The notes under the pieces were generated by a model. That model saw only the letters and a program-made list of their open reading frames with translations. It did not search any database and had not been told where the DNA came from. From Collinsella aerofaciens (GTDB lineage: Bacteria; Actinomycetota; Coriobacteriia; Coriobacteriales; Coriobacteriaceae), in assembly GCF_028209885.1 (NCBI RefSeq), contig NZ_JAQLEM010000010.1:1-64000 (forward strand): a DNA stretch of 64,000 nucleotides, given 5' to 3'. Both the position numbers and the translations under genes were made by a program. The stretch's first letter is position 1. Each line of letters opens with the position of its first letter. Of this stretch, positions 32,581 to 41,301 are shown in pieces.

Positions 32581-34304
32581 TGAGGTTTATGAAGCCGTAT
32601 CGCAGGCTTGTCGCGGTGACGTTGTTGGTGCTGCTAATCGACAACGTCGGTACGCTGTTGGTTCCTACGATGCTGGCGAACATGGTCAACACCGGCATCA
32701 CCACGGGCGATGTCGACTACATCCTGCGCAACGGCCTCTACATGCTTATCGCGACCGGCATGGCCAGCGGCGGCGCGGTGTTGGGCTGCTATCTTTCGGC
32801 GCGCTTGGCCGCCAACGTGGCCTGCGATATCCGCAATGCCGTCTACGACAAGTCGCTCGAGCTGTCTGCCAGTGACTTTGAGCGCTTTGGCACGGGCTCG
32901 ATGATCACGCGCTCGCTCAACGACATCAACGTGATTCAACAGGCGATTCTGCAGACGATCCAGCTGGTGCTGCCGGTGCCGTTCCTGGCGGTGGCAGGCA
33001 TCATCTTCGCCTGGCTCATCGATTCGGCCATGGGCATGCTTCTGGGCGTCGTGGTTGCGATCGTGCTGGTTGCGGCGGTCTTTACGGTTGCCAACGCGGC
33101 TCCGATCTTTATGCGCTTGCAGAGTTTTATCGACCGTATGAACGTGGTGCTGCGCGAAAACATCGTGGGTGTGCGCGTCATCCGTGCGTTTAACAAGGAG
33201 CGCCATGAGGAGCAGCGCCTGGACGAGGTGTTTAGCGATTACGCGGACAATGCCATTAAGGTCAACCACCTGTTTGTGGGGCTCGACAGCTCCAGCTTCT
33301 TTTTGATGAACATCGCCGAGGTGGCGGTGCTGTGGGTGGGCGGCAACCGCGTGGGCGCCCACGCCATGCAGATCGCGAGCATCTCGGCGGTGCTGGAGTA
33401 CGCGCTTCTGATCCTGTTCTTTGTGATGATGGCGCAGATGGTGGTGCTGACGCTTCCGCGCGCCGCGGCGTGCCTCAACCGTGCGCAGCAGGTGTTGGAG
33501 ATCGAGCCGAGTATCGTGGATGGCGAACGCACGCTCGACGCGAGCGCGTCCGACTCAAAGGACGGATCGGATGCGGTCGCCGTGTTCGATCACATGTCGT
33601 TTCGTTTTGACGATGCCGACGAGGACACGCTGTGCGATCTGAACTTTGCCTGTCGCCGCGGTCAGACGACTGCGATTGTCGGCTCGACGGGATCGGGCAA
33701 GTCAACGGTGGCCAAGCTCTTGCTTCGCTTCCACGATGCCACGAAGGGCGCCATTCGCCTGAACGGCGTCGATCTGCGCGAACTTTCGCAAGACGACATC
33801 CGCGGGCGTATTGCCTATGTGCCGCAGAAGGCGTGGCTGTTCTCGGGCACCGTGGCAAGCAACCTGCGCTTTGGCAACGAAGACGCGACTGAGGCAGACA
33901 TGCTTCATGCGCTCCAGGTTGCCCAGAGCACCTTTGTGCTCGATCAGCCGCAGGGGCTCGATACCCCGGTGGCGCAGGGCGGCACGAACTTTTCGGGCGG
34001 CCAGCGCCAACGTCTGGCCATCGCCCGTGCGCTCATGAAGCATGCCGATCTATATATCTTCGACGACAGTTTTTCGGCCCTGGACTTTAAGACCGATGCC
34101 GCCCTGCGCCATGCGTTGCGGGACGAGACGTGCGATGCCGCGGTGCTCATCATCGCCCAGCGCATCTCGACTATTTTGCATGCCGATCAGATCGTGGTGC
34201 TCAAAGACGGCAAGATCGTGGGCCTAGGCACGCACGACGAGCTTATGGAAACCTGCGAGGTGTACCGCGCTATCGCGGAATCGCAGATGAAGGGAGGTGA
34301 GTAG
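32568..34304 (+). CDS. ABC exporter half-transporter, degenerate NBD (pair 1, subunit A)
   Basis: 578 residues: a six-helix exporter TMD (1-310) fused to an NBD (340-578). Walker A GSTGSGKST and signature FSGGQRQRL are intact. Walker B reads YIFDDSFSALD, with Asp in place of the catalytic Glu, and the switch histidine is Gln (IIAQRIST). This is the pattern of the degenerate-site subunit of heterodimeric exporters. The GTG start at 32568 follows GAGGGGGAG. It overlaps marR and is followed 1 base later by its partner. Confidence 0.9.
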   Translation: MRLLMRFMKPYRRLVAVTLLVLLIDNVGTLLVPTMLANMVNTGITTGDVDYILRNGLYMLIATGMASGGAVLGCYLSARLAANVACDIRNAVYDKSLELSASDFERFGTGSMITRSLNDINVIQQAILQTIQLVLPVPFLAVAGIIFAWLIDSAMGMLLGVVVAIVLVAAVFTVANAAPIFMRLQSFIDRMNVVLRENIVGVRVIRAFNKERHEEQRLDEVFSDYADNAIKVNHLFVGLDSSSFFLMNIAEVAVLWVGGNRVGAHAMQIASISAVLEYALLILFFVMMAQMVVLTLPRAAACLNRAQQVLEIEPSIVDGERTLDASASDSKDGSDAVAVFDHMSFRFDDADEDTLCDLNFACRRGQTTAIVGSTGSGKSTVAKLLLRFHDATKGAIRLNGVDLRELSQDDIRGRIAYVPQKAWLFSGTVASNLRFGNEDATEADMLHALQVAQSTFVLDQPQGLDTPVAQGGTNFSGGQRQRLAIARALMKHADLYIFDDSFSALDFKTDAALRHALRDETCDAAVLIIAQRISTILHADQIVVLKDGKIVGLGTHDELMETCEVYRAIAESQMKGGE

Positions 34305-34305
34305 C

Positions 34306-36312
34306 ATGACCGAGGAGCTCAAGAAGCAGGGCGGCGTTGATGACGCCGCTGCCGCGGGACTGGTCGAGGAAACGGCTGCCGCGTCGACCGAGCTGGATGA
34401 CGCCGCCAAGGCTGCAGCCGAGCGCGAGGCTCGCCGCCAAGCGCTCTACGAGGAAAACGAACGTGCCGAGGACGAGCGCGCCCGCGCCGAGGCAGAGCGT
34501 ATGCGCGACGTGGACGACGAAGACGAGGACGAGACGCCCCGCGACACCTGGGCGACGGTGCGCCGCCTGTGGAGTGAGGCTGCCGGCGACCATTGGCGCT
34601 TCTATATCGTGTTCGTGAGCATTGTGTTCTACGTCATCTTTAACACCGCCGCGCCGGCATATAGCGCTCATGTTATCGACGAGCTGTGGGGCCATATACA
34701 GGTGGCGTTTGCCAACGACACCACCTTCAACATCACCTGGGAGAGCTGCGGCAGAACCATCTTCATCTACTTTTTAATCTGGACGGCCGCCGGATCGTTC
34801 TATGCACTGCAGAGTTTTTTGATGTCGAGTGTTGCTGAGCGCCTCAACCTGCGCCTGCGCAACCGCATCGCGCAAAAGCTCAGCCGTCTGCCGCTCGCTT
34901 ACTTTGATGCGCATCGCCCCGGTGAGGTAGTCAGCCGCGCGACCAACGACCTGGACAAGATGTCCGAGAGCATGCAGCGCGGATTGCTGCAGCTGCTGAT
35001 GTCGATCGGCACCGTGACGGGCGCCATCATCATGATGTTCGTCTATAGCGTTAGGCTCACGTTGATCTTTTTGGGTTTTACGGCGGTATCGCTGCTGGTG
35101 ACCAAGGTGGTCTCGCACCGCACGCATGACGTAACCGGTGAGCGCCAGGAATGGGTCTCCAAGATTACGAGCGCGGTTGAGGAGGGTTACTCGGGCCGTC
35201 TGGTGATTCGCGCGTTCAACCGCGAACGCCAGAGTTCTGCCGAGGTGCACGAAGTCTCGGGCGAGCTGGCGCGCGTGAGTGCCAAGGCCGACTTTATGAT
35301 TAACGCCGTCGGCCTTGCGGTGCGCTTTATCGGCCGTTTGGCGCAGATCGTGATCGCGCTGGTGGGCTGCAGTATGCTGGTTGCCGGTCACATGACCGTC
35401 GGCGTGTTCCAGGCGTTCTTCCAGTTTATCTACGAGGCGTCCGAACCCATGACGCAGTTGTCGTTTACCTTTAACTCGCTGCAGAGCGCGCTGGCGAGCG
35501 CAGAGCGCGTGTTCGACCTGCTCGATGAGCCCGAGATGGAGGCCGATCCGCTGCCGGACGAGGCCGCCAAGCTGCCGGGTCGCGTTGAGGGTCGCGTCGC
35601 TTTTGAGCATGTACGCTTTGGCTATTCGCCCGACAAGCCGCTTATGCGCGACGTGTCGTTTACCGCCGAGCCGGGCCAGAAGATCGCCGTGGTGGGAACC
35701 ACGGGCGCGGGCAAGACTACGCTCATCAACCTGCTCATGCGCTTCTACGAGATCGACGGTGGCCGCATTACGCTCGACGGCGTGGACACGAGCCGTATGG
35801 ACCGCGGCGAGCTGCGCCAGCAGTTTGGCATGGTGCTGCAGGACGCCTGGCTATTTGATGGCACGATTGCGCAGAACATCGCCTACGGCTGTCCCGAGGC
35901 GACGCGCGACGAGATCGTGGCGGCTGCGCGCGCCGCGCAGGTCGACTTCTTTGTGTGTACCATGCCGCAGGGTTATGACACGCGGGTGGCCAACGATGCC
36001 GAGAGCATTAGTCAGGGCCAGCGCCAGCTGCTGACCATTGCACGCGTGCTGCTCAACAACCCGGCGATTCTCATCCTGGACGAGGCGACGTCGAGCGTGG
36101 ACACGCGCACCGAGCTTGCCATCGGCCGCGCCATGGACGCGCTCATGCGCGGGCGCACCAGTTTTGTGATCGCGCATCGCCTGTCGACGATCGTGGATGC
36201 CGACCTGATTCTGGTCATGGATCACGGCAACATTGTCGAGCAGGGCACACATAAGGAGCTGCTCGCAGCCGAGGGCGCTTACGCCGACCTCTATCTGAGT
36301 CAGTTCGCCTAA
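34306..36312 (+). CDS. ABC exporter half-transporter, catalytic NBD (pair 1, subunit B)
   Basis: 668 residues. Residues 1-85 are a highly charged Glu/Asp/Arg/Ala extension, probably cytoplasmic and helical, absent from most homologues. The exporter TMD is about 90-400 and the NBD about 430-668. Walker A GTTGAGKTT, Walker B LILDEATSSVD and switch IAHRLST are catalytic, while the signature is ISQGQRQLL rather than LSGGQ. It therefore complements subunit A: one consensus and one degenerate site. GGGAGG precedes the ATG at 34306. Likely a multidrug or peptide/lipid exporter; the substrate is unknown. Confidence 0.9.
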   Translation: MTEELKKQGGVDDAAAAGLVEETAAASTELDDAAKAAAEREARRQALYEENERAEDERARAEAERMRDVDDEDEDETPRDTWATVRRLWSEAAGDHWRFYIVFVSIVFYVIFNTAAPAYSAHVIDELWGHIQVAFANDTTFNITWESCGRTIFIYFLIWTAAGSFYALQSFLMSSVAERLNLRLRNRIAQKLSRLPLAYFDAHRPGEVVSRATNDLDKMSESMQRGLLQLLMSIGTVTGAIIMMFVYSVRLTLIFLGFTAVSLLVTKVVSHRTHDVTGERQEWVSKITSAVEEGYSGRLVIRAFNRERQSSAEVHEVSGELARVSAKADFMINAVGLAVRFIGRLAQIVIALVGCSMLVAGHMTVGVFQAFFQFIYEASEPMTQLSFTFNSLQSALASAERVFDLLDEPEMEADPLPDEAAKLPGRVEGRVAFEHVRFGYSPDKPLMRDVSFTAEPGQKIAVVGTTGAGKTTLINLLMRFYEIDGGRITLDGVDTSRMDRGELRQQFGMVLQDAWLFDGTIAQNIAYGCPEATRDEIVAAARAAQVDFFVCTMPQGYDTRVANDAESISQGQRQLLTIARVLLNNPAILILDEATSSVDTRTELAIGRAMDALMRGRTSFVIAHRLSTIVDADLILVMDHGNIVEQGTHKELLAAEGAYADLYLSQFA

Positions 36313-36313
36313 G

Positions 36314-36340
36314 GTGACAAAGGGACAGTCCCCTTGTCAC
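36314..36340. repeat. GTGACAA palindrome with GGGACAGTCCC core
   Basis: GTGACAAAGGGAC-A-GTCCCCTTGTCAC, nearly perfect. A close relative is at 53891-53917. An imperfect stem-loop (about 36350-36388, GAAGGC...GCCTTC) follows and may terminate the convergent transcripts. Confidence 0.82.
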
Positions 36341-36419
36341 ATCGAAAAGAAGGCCCGCCGGGGGATTGATTCCCTGGCGCGCCTTCTTGCGTTGATGCGG
36401 GTCTGTACCGTCCGCAGCC

Positions 36420-37124
36420 CTAGCGTTCGTCCACGAGCTTGGCGACGAGGGCCTTGAGCTCCGCCACCTCTCGCTCGAGTTCTTTGACGCGGCGGGCGTT
36501 CTCGGTGATGCCTTGGCGGTTGAGGGCACTCTGCTCGGCGGCGTCATCGGGCATGTACTCGCGATGCTGCTTGGCGTCGAAACTCTCCTCGAACACGCGG
36601 CAGCCGTTGCGCTTGATGATGCGTCCCGGCACGCCCACGACGGTGCAGTTGTCGGGCACGTCTTTGACGACGACCGAGTTGCCGCCGATCTTGACGTTGT
36701 TGCCGATGCGGATGTTGCCGAGCACCTTGGCGCCCGTGCCCACGGTGACGTTGTTGCCGAGCGTTGGGTGGCGTTTGCCGGTCTCGTTGCCAGTACCGCC
36801 GAGCGTGACGCCCTGATAGAGTACGCAGTTGTCGCCCACAATGGCGGTTTCGCCGATGACGACGCCCATGGCATGGTCGATAAAGAAGTGCTTGCCAATC
36901 TGCGCGGCAGGGTGAATTTCGACGCCAGTGATATGGCGGGTGATTTGCGAGAGCACGCGGGCGAGCGAGCGATGGCCGTGCTCCCAGAGCCAGTGCTCGG
37001 GTACGTGGTTCCACTTGGCGTGTAGGCCGGGATAGGAGAGGAAGATGACCAGGCCGTTTTGCGCAGCGGGATCCTGTGCCTGGACGGTCTTGATGTCCTC
37101 GCGAATGGTATTGATAAAGCTCAC
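36420..37124 (-). CDS. cysE: Serine O-acetyltransferase
   Basis: 234-residue cytoplasmic enzyme transferring acetyl from acetyl-CoA to serine, the first step of cysteine synthesis. The left-handed beta-helix repeats run from [18 protein letters not shown] to GVPGRII; the catalytic and CoA segments [23 protein letters not shown] are visible in part. GTG at 37124 (reads [12 protein letters not shown]) is chosen because GGGAGGG is just upstream, whereas the in-frame ATG at 37157 has none. The last 30 residues form a heptad-rich coiled coil ([18 protein letters not shown]), unusual as a tail for this family. No cysK is adjacent. Confidence 0.88.
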   Translation of the reverse strand: MSFINTIREDIKTVQAQDPAAQNGLVIFLSYPGLHAKWNHVPEHWLWEHGHRSLARVLSQITRHITGVEIHPAAQIGKHFFIDHAMGVVIGETAIVGDNCVLYQGVTLGGTGNETGKRHPTLGNNVTVGTGAKVLGNIRIGNNVKIGGNSVVVKDVPDNCTVVGVPGRIIKRNGCRVFEESFDAKQHREYMPDDAAEQSALNRQGITENARRVKELEREVAELKALVAKLVDER

Positions 37125-37347
37125 CGGCCGCCCTCCCTTAGCGCCGCGACAATGCAATTCAATAAAGTATAGCGATTAGCTAGGGATTAGAAAGGGCAAT
37201 CTTGCCTGCTTTGCGCGACAGGTGTCAATTATGCAAACTTGCTGGTAATGAAGTCACGCTTTTGTAAGGTCGTGTGCGTGGCCGTGTCGTAACCGTATAC
37301 TGGTCAACTTGGACGTGTCCGCGCCCACAACTGAGAGGTTTTACTTC

Positions 37348-37995
37348 ATGGGTTTCATCAATTTTATCGCCGAGCTGCTTAAGGATCCGCGCACTGCGAT
37401 CGCCGGCTGGATCGCCGCCGGCCCGCTTATGGCGTACGGCTGCGTGTTCCTGATTATCTTTATCGAGACGGGCGTGGTGTTCTTCCCGTTCCTTCCCGGC
37501 GACTCGCTGCTGTTTGCCTCGGGTTTCTTTGCCCACAACGGCGGCTTTAACATCGTGGCTCTGTTGGCCGTCGCATGGACGGCTGCCATCTTGGGCGATC
37601 AGTGCAACTTTATGATCGGTCATTTCTTTGGCCAAAAGATCATCGCCTCGGGCAAGGTGAAGGCCATGACGCCCGAGCGTATCAAAAAGTCCGAGGACTT
37701 CCTGGACAAGTGGGGCCACCTGGCCATCTTCCTGGGTCGCTTCTTCCCGTTTATCCGCACCTTTGTGCCCTTCATCGCCGGTATGGGCGGCATGCACTGG
37801 CGTAACTTTGTCATCTATAACGTGCTGGGCGGTATCACCTGGTCGACGGTCTTTACGCTGCTGGGTTACTTCTTTGGCGGCATTCCCTTTGTGCAGGAGC
37901 ACTTTGAGCTGCTAATCGTTGGTATCGTTGCCGTGTCGATCATCCCGACTGTGGTCGGTCTGGTTAAGGCTAAGCTGGGCAAAAAGAACGCGTAG
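37348..37995 (+). CDS. DedA/SNARE-associated family membrane protein
   Basis: 215 residues with about five hydrophobic segments. Family marks: ETGVVFFPFLPGDSLLFASGF in the first re-entrant region and FLGRFFPFIRTFVPFIAGMG, the conserved R-x-x-x-x-R-x-x-x-P-x-x-A-G motif. DedA proteins act in membrane homeostasis; some flip undecaprenyl phosphate or phospholipids. The ATG at 37348 has GAGAGG upstream. Single gene with its own terminator. Confidence 0.92.
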   Translation: MGFINFIAELLKDPRTAIAGWIAAGPLMAYGCVFLIIFIETGVVFFPFLPGDSLLFASGFFAHNGGFNIVALLAVAWTAAILGDQCNFMIGHFFGQKIIASGKVKAMTPERIKKSEDFLDKWGHLAIFLGRFFPFIRTFVPFIAGMGGMHWRNFVIYNVLGGITWSTVFTLLGYFFGGIPFVQEHFELLIVGIVAVSIIPTVVGLVKAKLGKKNA

Positions 37996-38026
37996 CTCGA
38001 GCCAGCGCGCAAACCGTGCCGTTGAA

Positions 38027-38057
38027 GCCCGTCACCGTTTACGGTGGCGGGCCCTTT
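38027..38057 (+). terminator. Terminator of the dedA gene
   Basis: GCCCGTCACCGT / ACGGTGGCGGGC stem, TT loop, followed by CCTTTG. Confidence 0.85.
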
Positions 38058-38077
38058 GCTTCGGTCAAATGAAAATA

Positions 38078-38129
38078 CTTTAGTTAGTTAAAGAAAAACG
38101 TTTTATCCAACGCATGCGGGGAGTACAAT
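38078..38129 (+). promoter_or_regulatory. ilvE promoter and CTTTA-N6-TAAAG site
   Basis: CTTTA-GTTAGT-TAAAG (38078-38093) is an inverted repeat with the same half-sites and spacing as 10832-10851. TACAAT (38124-38129) is a plausible -10 with TTTTAT 17 nt upstream. Confidence 0.5.
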
Positions 38130-38282
38130 CTCGTGCATGCGAACCGACGTGCCATCGGCTTTGATGCTGTTCGCGTGTCCCGTCCGGCTCTACGCTCCGG
38201 GCGTGCGACGTTGCGACGCGGTCGGCCTCGGTCCTTGCGTGCGGGTTCGCGAGTATGCAACTGTGTATGTAAGGAGCGACAT

Positions 38283-39335
38283 ATGGCTGTCGAGAAGAAG
38301 GATATCGATTGGGGTAGCCTTGGCTTTGGCTACATGAAGACCGATTACAGCTACGAGGCTCATTGGAAGGATGGCGAGTGGGACGAGGGTGGCCTGACCA
38401 CCGACCACACCCTGCATGTCTCCGAGTGCGGCGGCATCTTCCATTACTGCCAGGAGGTCTTTGAGGGCCTGAAGGCCTATACCGCCGAGGACGGCAGCAT
38501 CGTCTGCTTCCGTCCCGACATGAACGCCGAGCGTATGTATAACTCTGCCCAGCGCCTCGAGATGCCCCCGTTCCCCAAGGACAAGTTTGTTGAGGCCGTC
38601 AAGCAGGTCGTTTCTGCCAACGCCGCCTGGGTTCCGCCTTTCGGCTCCGGTGCAACCCTGTACGTGCGTCCATTTATGATCGGCTCCGGTGACGTGATCG
38701 GCGTGGCTCCCGCTCCTGAGTACACGTTCCGTATTCTCGTGACCCCGGTCGGTCCGTACTTTAAGGGTGGCCTTAAGCCCGTCAAGCTGCGCGTTTCCGA
38801 GTACGACCGCGCCGCACCGCACGGCACCGGCAACATCAAGGCCGGCCTTAACTATGCCATGTCCCTCAAGCCCACGATGGAGGCCCATCGCGGGGGCTAT
38901 GCCGAGAACCTGTATCTCGACTCCGAGTCCCGCACCTATGTCGAGGAGACCGGCGGCGCGAACGTCCTGTTCGTGAAGGAGGACGGCACCCTCGTCGTTC
39001 CGCAGTCGCACACCGACTCCATCCTGCCCTCCATCACCCGTCGCTCGCTCGTTCAGGTTGCCGAGGATCTGGGCATGACCGTCGACCAGCGTCCCGTCGA
39101 GTGGGCCGAGGTCAAGGCCGGCACCTTTGTCGAGTGCGGCCTGTGCGGCACCGCTGCCGTCATCTCTCCGGTTGGCGAAATCGACAACAAGGTTTACGGC
39201 GCCGACGAGACCGTGACCTTCCCGGCTGGATACACCGAGATCGGCCCTGTGATGAAGAAGCTCCGCGAGACCCTGACCGGCATCCAGTCTGGTGCTGTCG
39301 AGGATAAGCACAACTGGGTTTACACCGTCGCGTAA
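38283..39335 (+). CDS. ilvE: Branched-chain amino-acid aminotransferase
   Basis: 350-residue fold-type IV PLP enzyme interconverting Leu, Ile, Val and their 2-oxoacids. Motifs: GGIFHYCQEVFEGLKAY, RPFMIGSGDVIGV, the Schiff-base lysine in GTGNIKAGLNYAMSL, EETGGANVLFV and GTAAVISPVG. Length and motifs match the longer, group-II IlvE type. AAGGAG before the ATG at 38283 decides the start; a longer in-frame start at 38133 is GC-rich noncoding leader. A CTTTA-N6-TAAAG site upstream suggests co-regulation with the amino-acid importer. Confidence 0.95.
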   Translation: MAVEKKDIDWGSLGFGYMKTDYSYEAHWKDGEWDEGGLTTDHTLHVSECGGIFHYCQEVFEGLKAYTAEDGSIVCFRPDMNAERMYNSAQRLEMPPFPKDKFVEAVKQVVSANAAWVPPFGSGATLYVRPFMIGSGDVIGVAPAPEYTFRILVTPVGPYFKGGLKPVKLRVSEYDRAAPHGTGNIKAGLNYAMSLKPTMEAHRGGYAENLYLDSESRTYVEETGGANVLFVKEDGTLVVPQSHTDSILPSITRRSLVQVAEDLGMTVDQRPVEWAEVKAGTFVECGLCGTAAVISPVGEIDNKVYGADETVTFPAGYTEIGPVMKKLRETLTGIQSGAVEDKHNWVYTVA

Positions 39336-39358
39336 GCTGCCTTAGCTGTCCGGCCCGA

Positions 39359-39467
39359 GGGCGACCTTCCTTTCCGGTGCGTCCTCGGACATGAAAGAAC
39401 CCCCGCTGCGCACTTCGTGCGGCGGGGGTTTTCGTCCTGCGGAGTGCGCCGGAAAGGAAGGTCGCCC
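39359..39467. repeat. Nested long inverted repeat after ilvE
   Basis: Outer arms GGGCGACCTTCCTTTCCGG (39359-39377) and its perfect complement (39449-39467), followed by T6. Inside is a CCCCCGC/GCGGGGG-type hairpin (39400-39426) followed by TTTT. The inner hairpin may be the ilvE terminator. Confidence 0.75.
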
Positions 39468-39502
39468 TTTTTTGCTTCGCGCCATGTGGGGGCGGTGGCG
39501 AC

Positions 39503-39690
39503 GTGCATTTTTGCGAGTATTCTGCAATCGAAGGCCCCTGCATACCGGCCTCGGGCAAAAAATCGGGATTTCTCGATGTTTTCTACGGATGATGGGCGGG
39601 GTTATGGGCTGACAGCGTTTGATTTGCAGGGATATTCGCGGTCTTTGGCATTTATCGTGGCGCCCGAAGCTCTTGGTTATGTTGAATGCT
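39503..39690. repeat. GTGCATTTTT...GAGTATTC inverted pair
   Basis: GTGCATTTTTGCGAGTATTC at 39503-39522 is repeated inverted near 39670-39690 (GAATGCTCCTAAAAATGCAC) with three mismatches. The left motif is also found, with the same orientation and inverted partner, at 63270-63288/63419-63438. The enclosed 150 bases have no gene I can support. Confidence 0.5.
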
Positions 39691-39734
39691 CCTAAAAATG
39701 CACGGCGCTTAGAGGGGGACCTTCGCGAAAAAGG

Positions 39735-39773
39735 AAACCGCCCCGTCGAAGTATGCATTCGACGGGGCGGTTT
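39735..39773. terminator. lemA-side terminator
   Basis: AAACCGCCCCGTCGAA / TTCGACGGGGCGGTTT 16-bp stem with a 7-nt loop; can act for lemA on the minus strand. Confidence 0.85.
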
Positions 39774-39809
39774 ATGCATTTGGCCGATTAAGGATGCGCT
39801 GCCAAACTA

Positions 39810-40361
39810 CTAGAACTTGACGGTCGGGGCCTGGCGGGCTGCTTCGGCGGCCTCGAAGCCCTGGCGCTCCTTAAACTGGAAGATGCCGGCAAAGATGACA
39901 GCCGGGAACGTTTGAATGGCGTTGTTGTAGCTGAGCACGCAGTCGTTGTAGCTCTGGCGTGCATAGCTAATCTTGTTCTCGGTATCCTCGAGCGATGCCT
40001 GCAGCTGCGTGAAGTTGGTGTTTGCCTTAAGATCGGGATAGGCCTCGGCCACAGCGAAGAGCTGGCGCAGTGCGCCGGTCAGCACGTTGTCGGCTTCCAT
40101 CTTGGCCTCGGGCGTGGTGGCCTTGACGGCGGTGTTACGCGCGCTGATCACGGCGGAGAGCGTCTCCTGCTCGTGCTTGGCGTAGCCCTTGACGGTCTCG
40201 ACCAGGTTGGGGATCAGGTCGTTACGGCGCTGCAGCTGCGTATCGATGTTCTGCCAGGCGTTATCGATGCGGTTACGCTTGGTGACCATGTTGTTGTAGA
40301 TGCCGGCGATGGCGCAGACAATCACAATGACAACAACGATGCCGATGATGACGGTAATCAT
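39810..40361 (-). CDS. lemA: LemA-family protein
   Basis: 183 residues. One N-terminal membrane helix (residues 2-21, ITVIIGIVVVIVIVCAIAGI) followed by the LemA helical domain: NRIDNAWQNIDTQLQRRNDLIPNLVETVKGYAKHEQETL in part, and later YPDLKANTNF, AYNNAIQTFP-like (here SYNNAIQTFPAVI). Members are membrane-anchored helical-bundle proteins of uncertain role. GGAG precedes the ATG. Divergent from the TetR gene. Confidence 0.92.
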   Translation of the reverse strand: MITVIIGIVVVIVIVCAIAGIYNNMVTKRNRIDNAWQNIDTQLQRRNDLIPNLVETVKGYAKHEQETLSAVISARNTAVKATTPEAKMEADNVLTGALRQLFAVAEAYPDLKANTNFTQLQASLEDTENKISYARQSYNDCVLSYNNAIQTFPAVIFAGIFQFKERQGFEAAEAARQAPTVKF

Positions 40362-40560
40362 GATGTCTCCGTTTCGAATGGCCGCGGCGGCATGCGCCAG
40401 CTGCCGTTGGTATAACGCTACTAGTATACCCGCAACGTTTTACCGTGCCGAACTTTCCGGTAAGCGTTGTGTTTTCGGCGGGGTTGGCACCGGGGCAAAG
40501 CGCGCGAGGTACAGGTGTAAGATATGCGACAGATTGACGAGTGTTGTCTTTGCCCTGAGG

Positions 40561-41157
40561 ATGGCGATACCAGTGGACCTTCGCATCAAGAAAACCTACC
40601 GCGCCCTGTTCGATGCCTTTACCGAGCTTCTCGAGGAGCATCGTTTTGAGGACCTGACGGTTGCCATGCTGTGCGACCGCGCCATGATTCGCCGCACGAC
40701 GTTCTACAAGCACTTTCGCGACAAGAACGATTACTTTGCCTTTTATATCGATGAGCTCATGTCGGGCTTGCCGCAAAAACAGCCCGATGAGGCCGGCGCA
40801 GTGTCTGCCGAGGACGTGCGCGCGCTTCGGCACGCGATTTTGGACGATGCCATGGATTTGATTCTGACGCACGAGCGGCTCATGGATAACATTTTGGCAA
40901 GCAGCATGTCGGGCATGTTGACCAACGTTATTTGCGACCGCATTGCCCGCTCCATCCGCGAGCGTGTGATGAACGTGCTTGCCGAGGACGCCCTGGCCCC
41001 CGTGTCACTCGAGATGACGTCTGAGTTTGTCGCCGGCGGTATTATTCGTCTTTTCACGATATGGTGGGAATCGGGCCACGATCTTGAGCGTCGACCTGAG
41101 ATAGCCGACGTGGTCGATGCACTGTTTGAGCGGACCATGACACCGGTGCATCACTAG
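40561..41157 (+). CDS. TetR/AcrR-family transcriptional regulator
   Basis: 198 residues. N-terminal HTH: RIKKTYRALFDAFTELLEEHRFEDLTVAMLCDRAMIRRTTFYKHFRDKNDYF in part, the standard TetR tandem of helix 1-3. The ligand domain is divergent, as usual, and resembles the TetR_C_7-like type. The start is uncertain: the ATG at 40561 lies directly after GAGG; the GTG at 40573 (VDLRIKK) has better spacing from that GAGG and a more family-like N-terminus. Possible target is the divergent lemA or a distant gene. It ends six bases before the tRNA gene on the opposite strand. Confidence 0.85.
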   Translation: MAIPVDLRIKKTYRALFDAFTELLEEHRFEDLTVAMLCDRAMIRRTTFYKHFRDKNDYFAFYIDELMSGLPQKQPDEAGAVSAEDVRALRHAILDDAMDLILTHERLMDNILASSMSGMLTNVICDRIARSIRERVMNVLAEDALAPVSLEMTSEFVAGGIIRLFTIWWESGHDLERRPEIADVVDALFERTMTPVHH

Positions 41158-41163
41158 GAGTGG

Positions 41164-41250
41164 CGGAGAGAGGGGGATTCGAACCCCCGGAACGCTCTCG
41201 CGCTCAACGGTTTTCAAGACCGCCGCATTCAACCGCTCTGCCATCTCTCC
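41164..41250 (-). tRNA. tRNA-Ser (anticodon UGA)
   Basis: 87-nt class II tRNA read on the minus strand: acceptor GGAGAGA/TCTCTCC with discriminator G; anticodon stem-loop CGGTC-TTGAAAA-CCG with TGA anticodon; long variable arm GCGCGAGAGCG; T arm GGGGGTTCGAATCCCCC. The CCA end is not encoded. Reads UCA and related serine codons. Confidence 0.97.
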
Positions 41251-41301
41251 GTGAGTCGTAATGATAGCATCGTTTTGAATTTGCAACAGGGAAGGCGAAC
41301 G

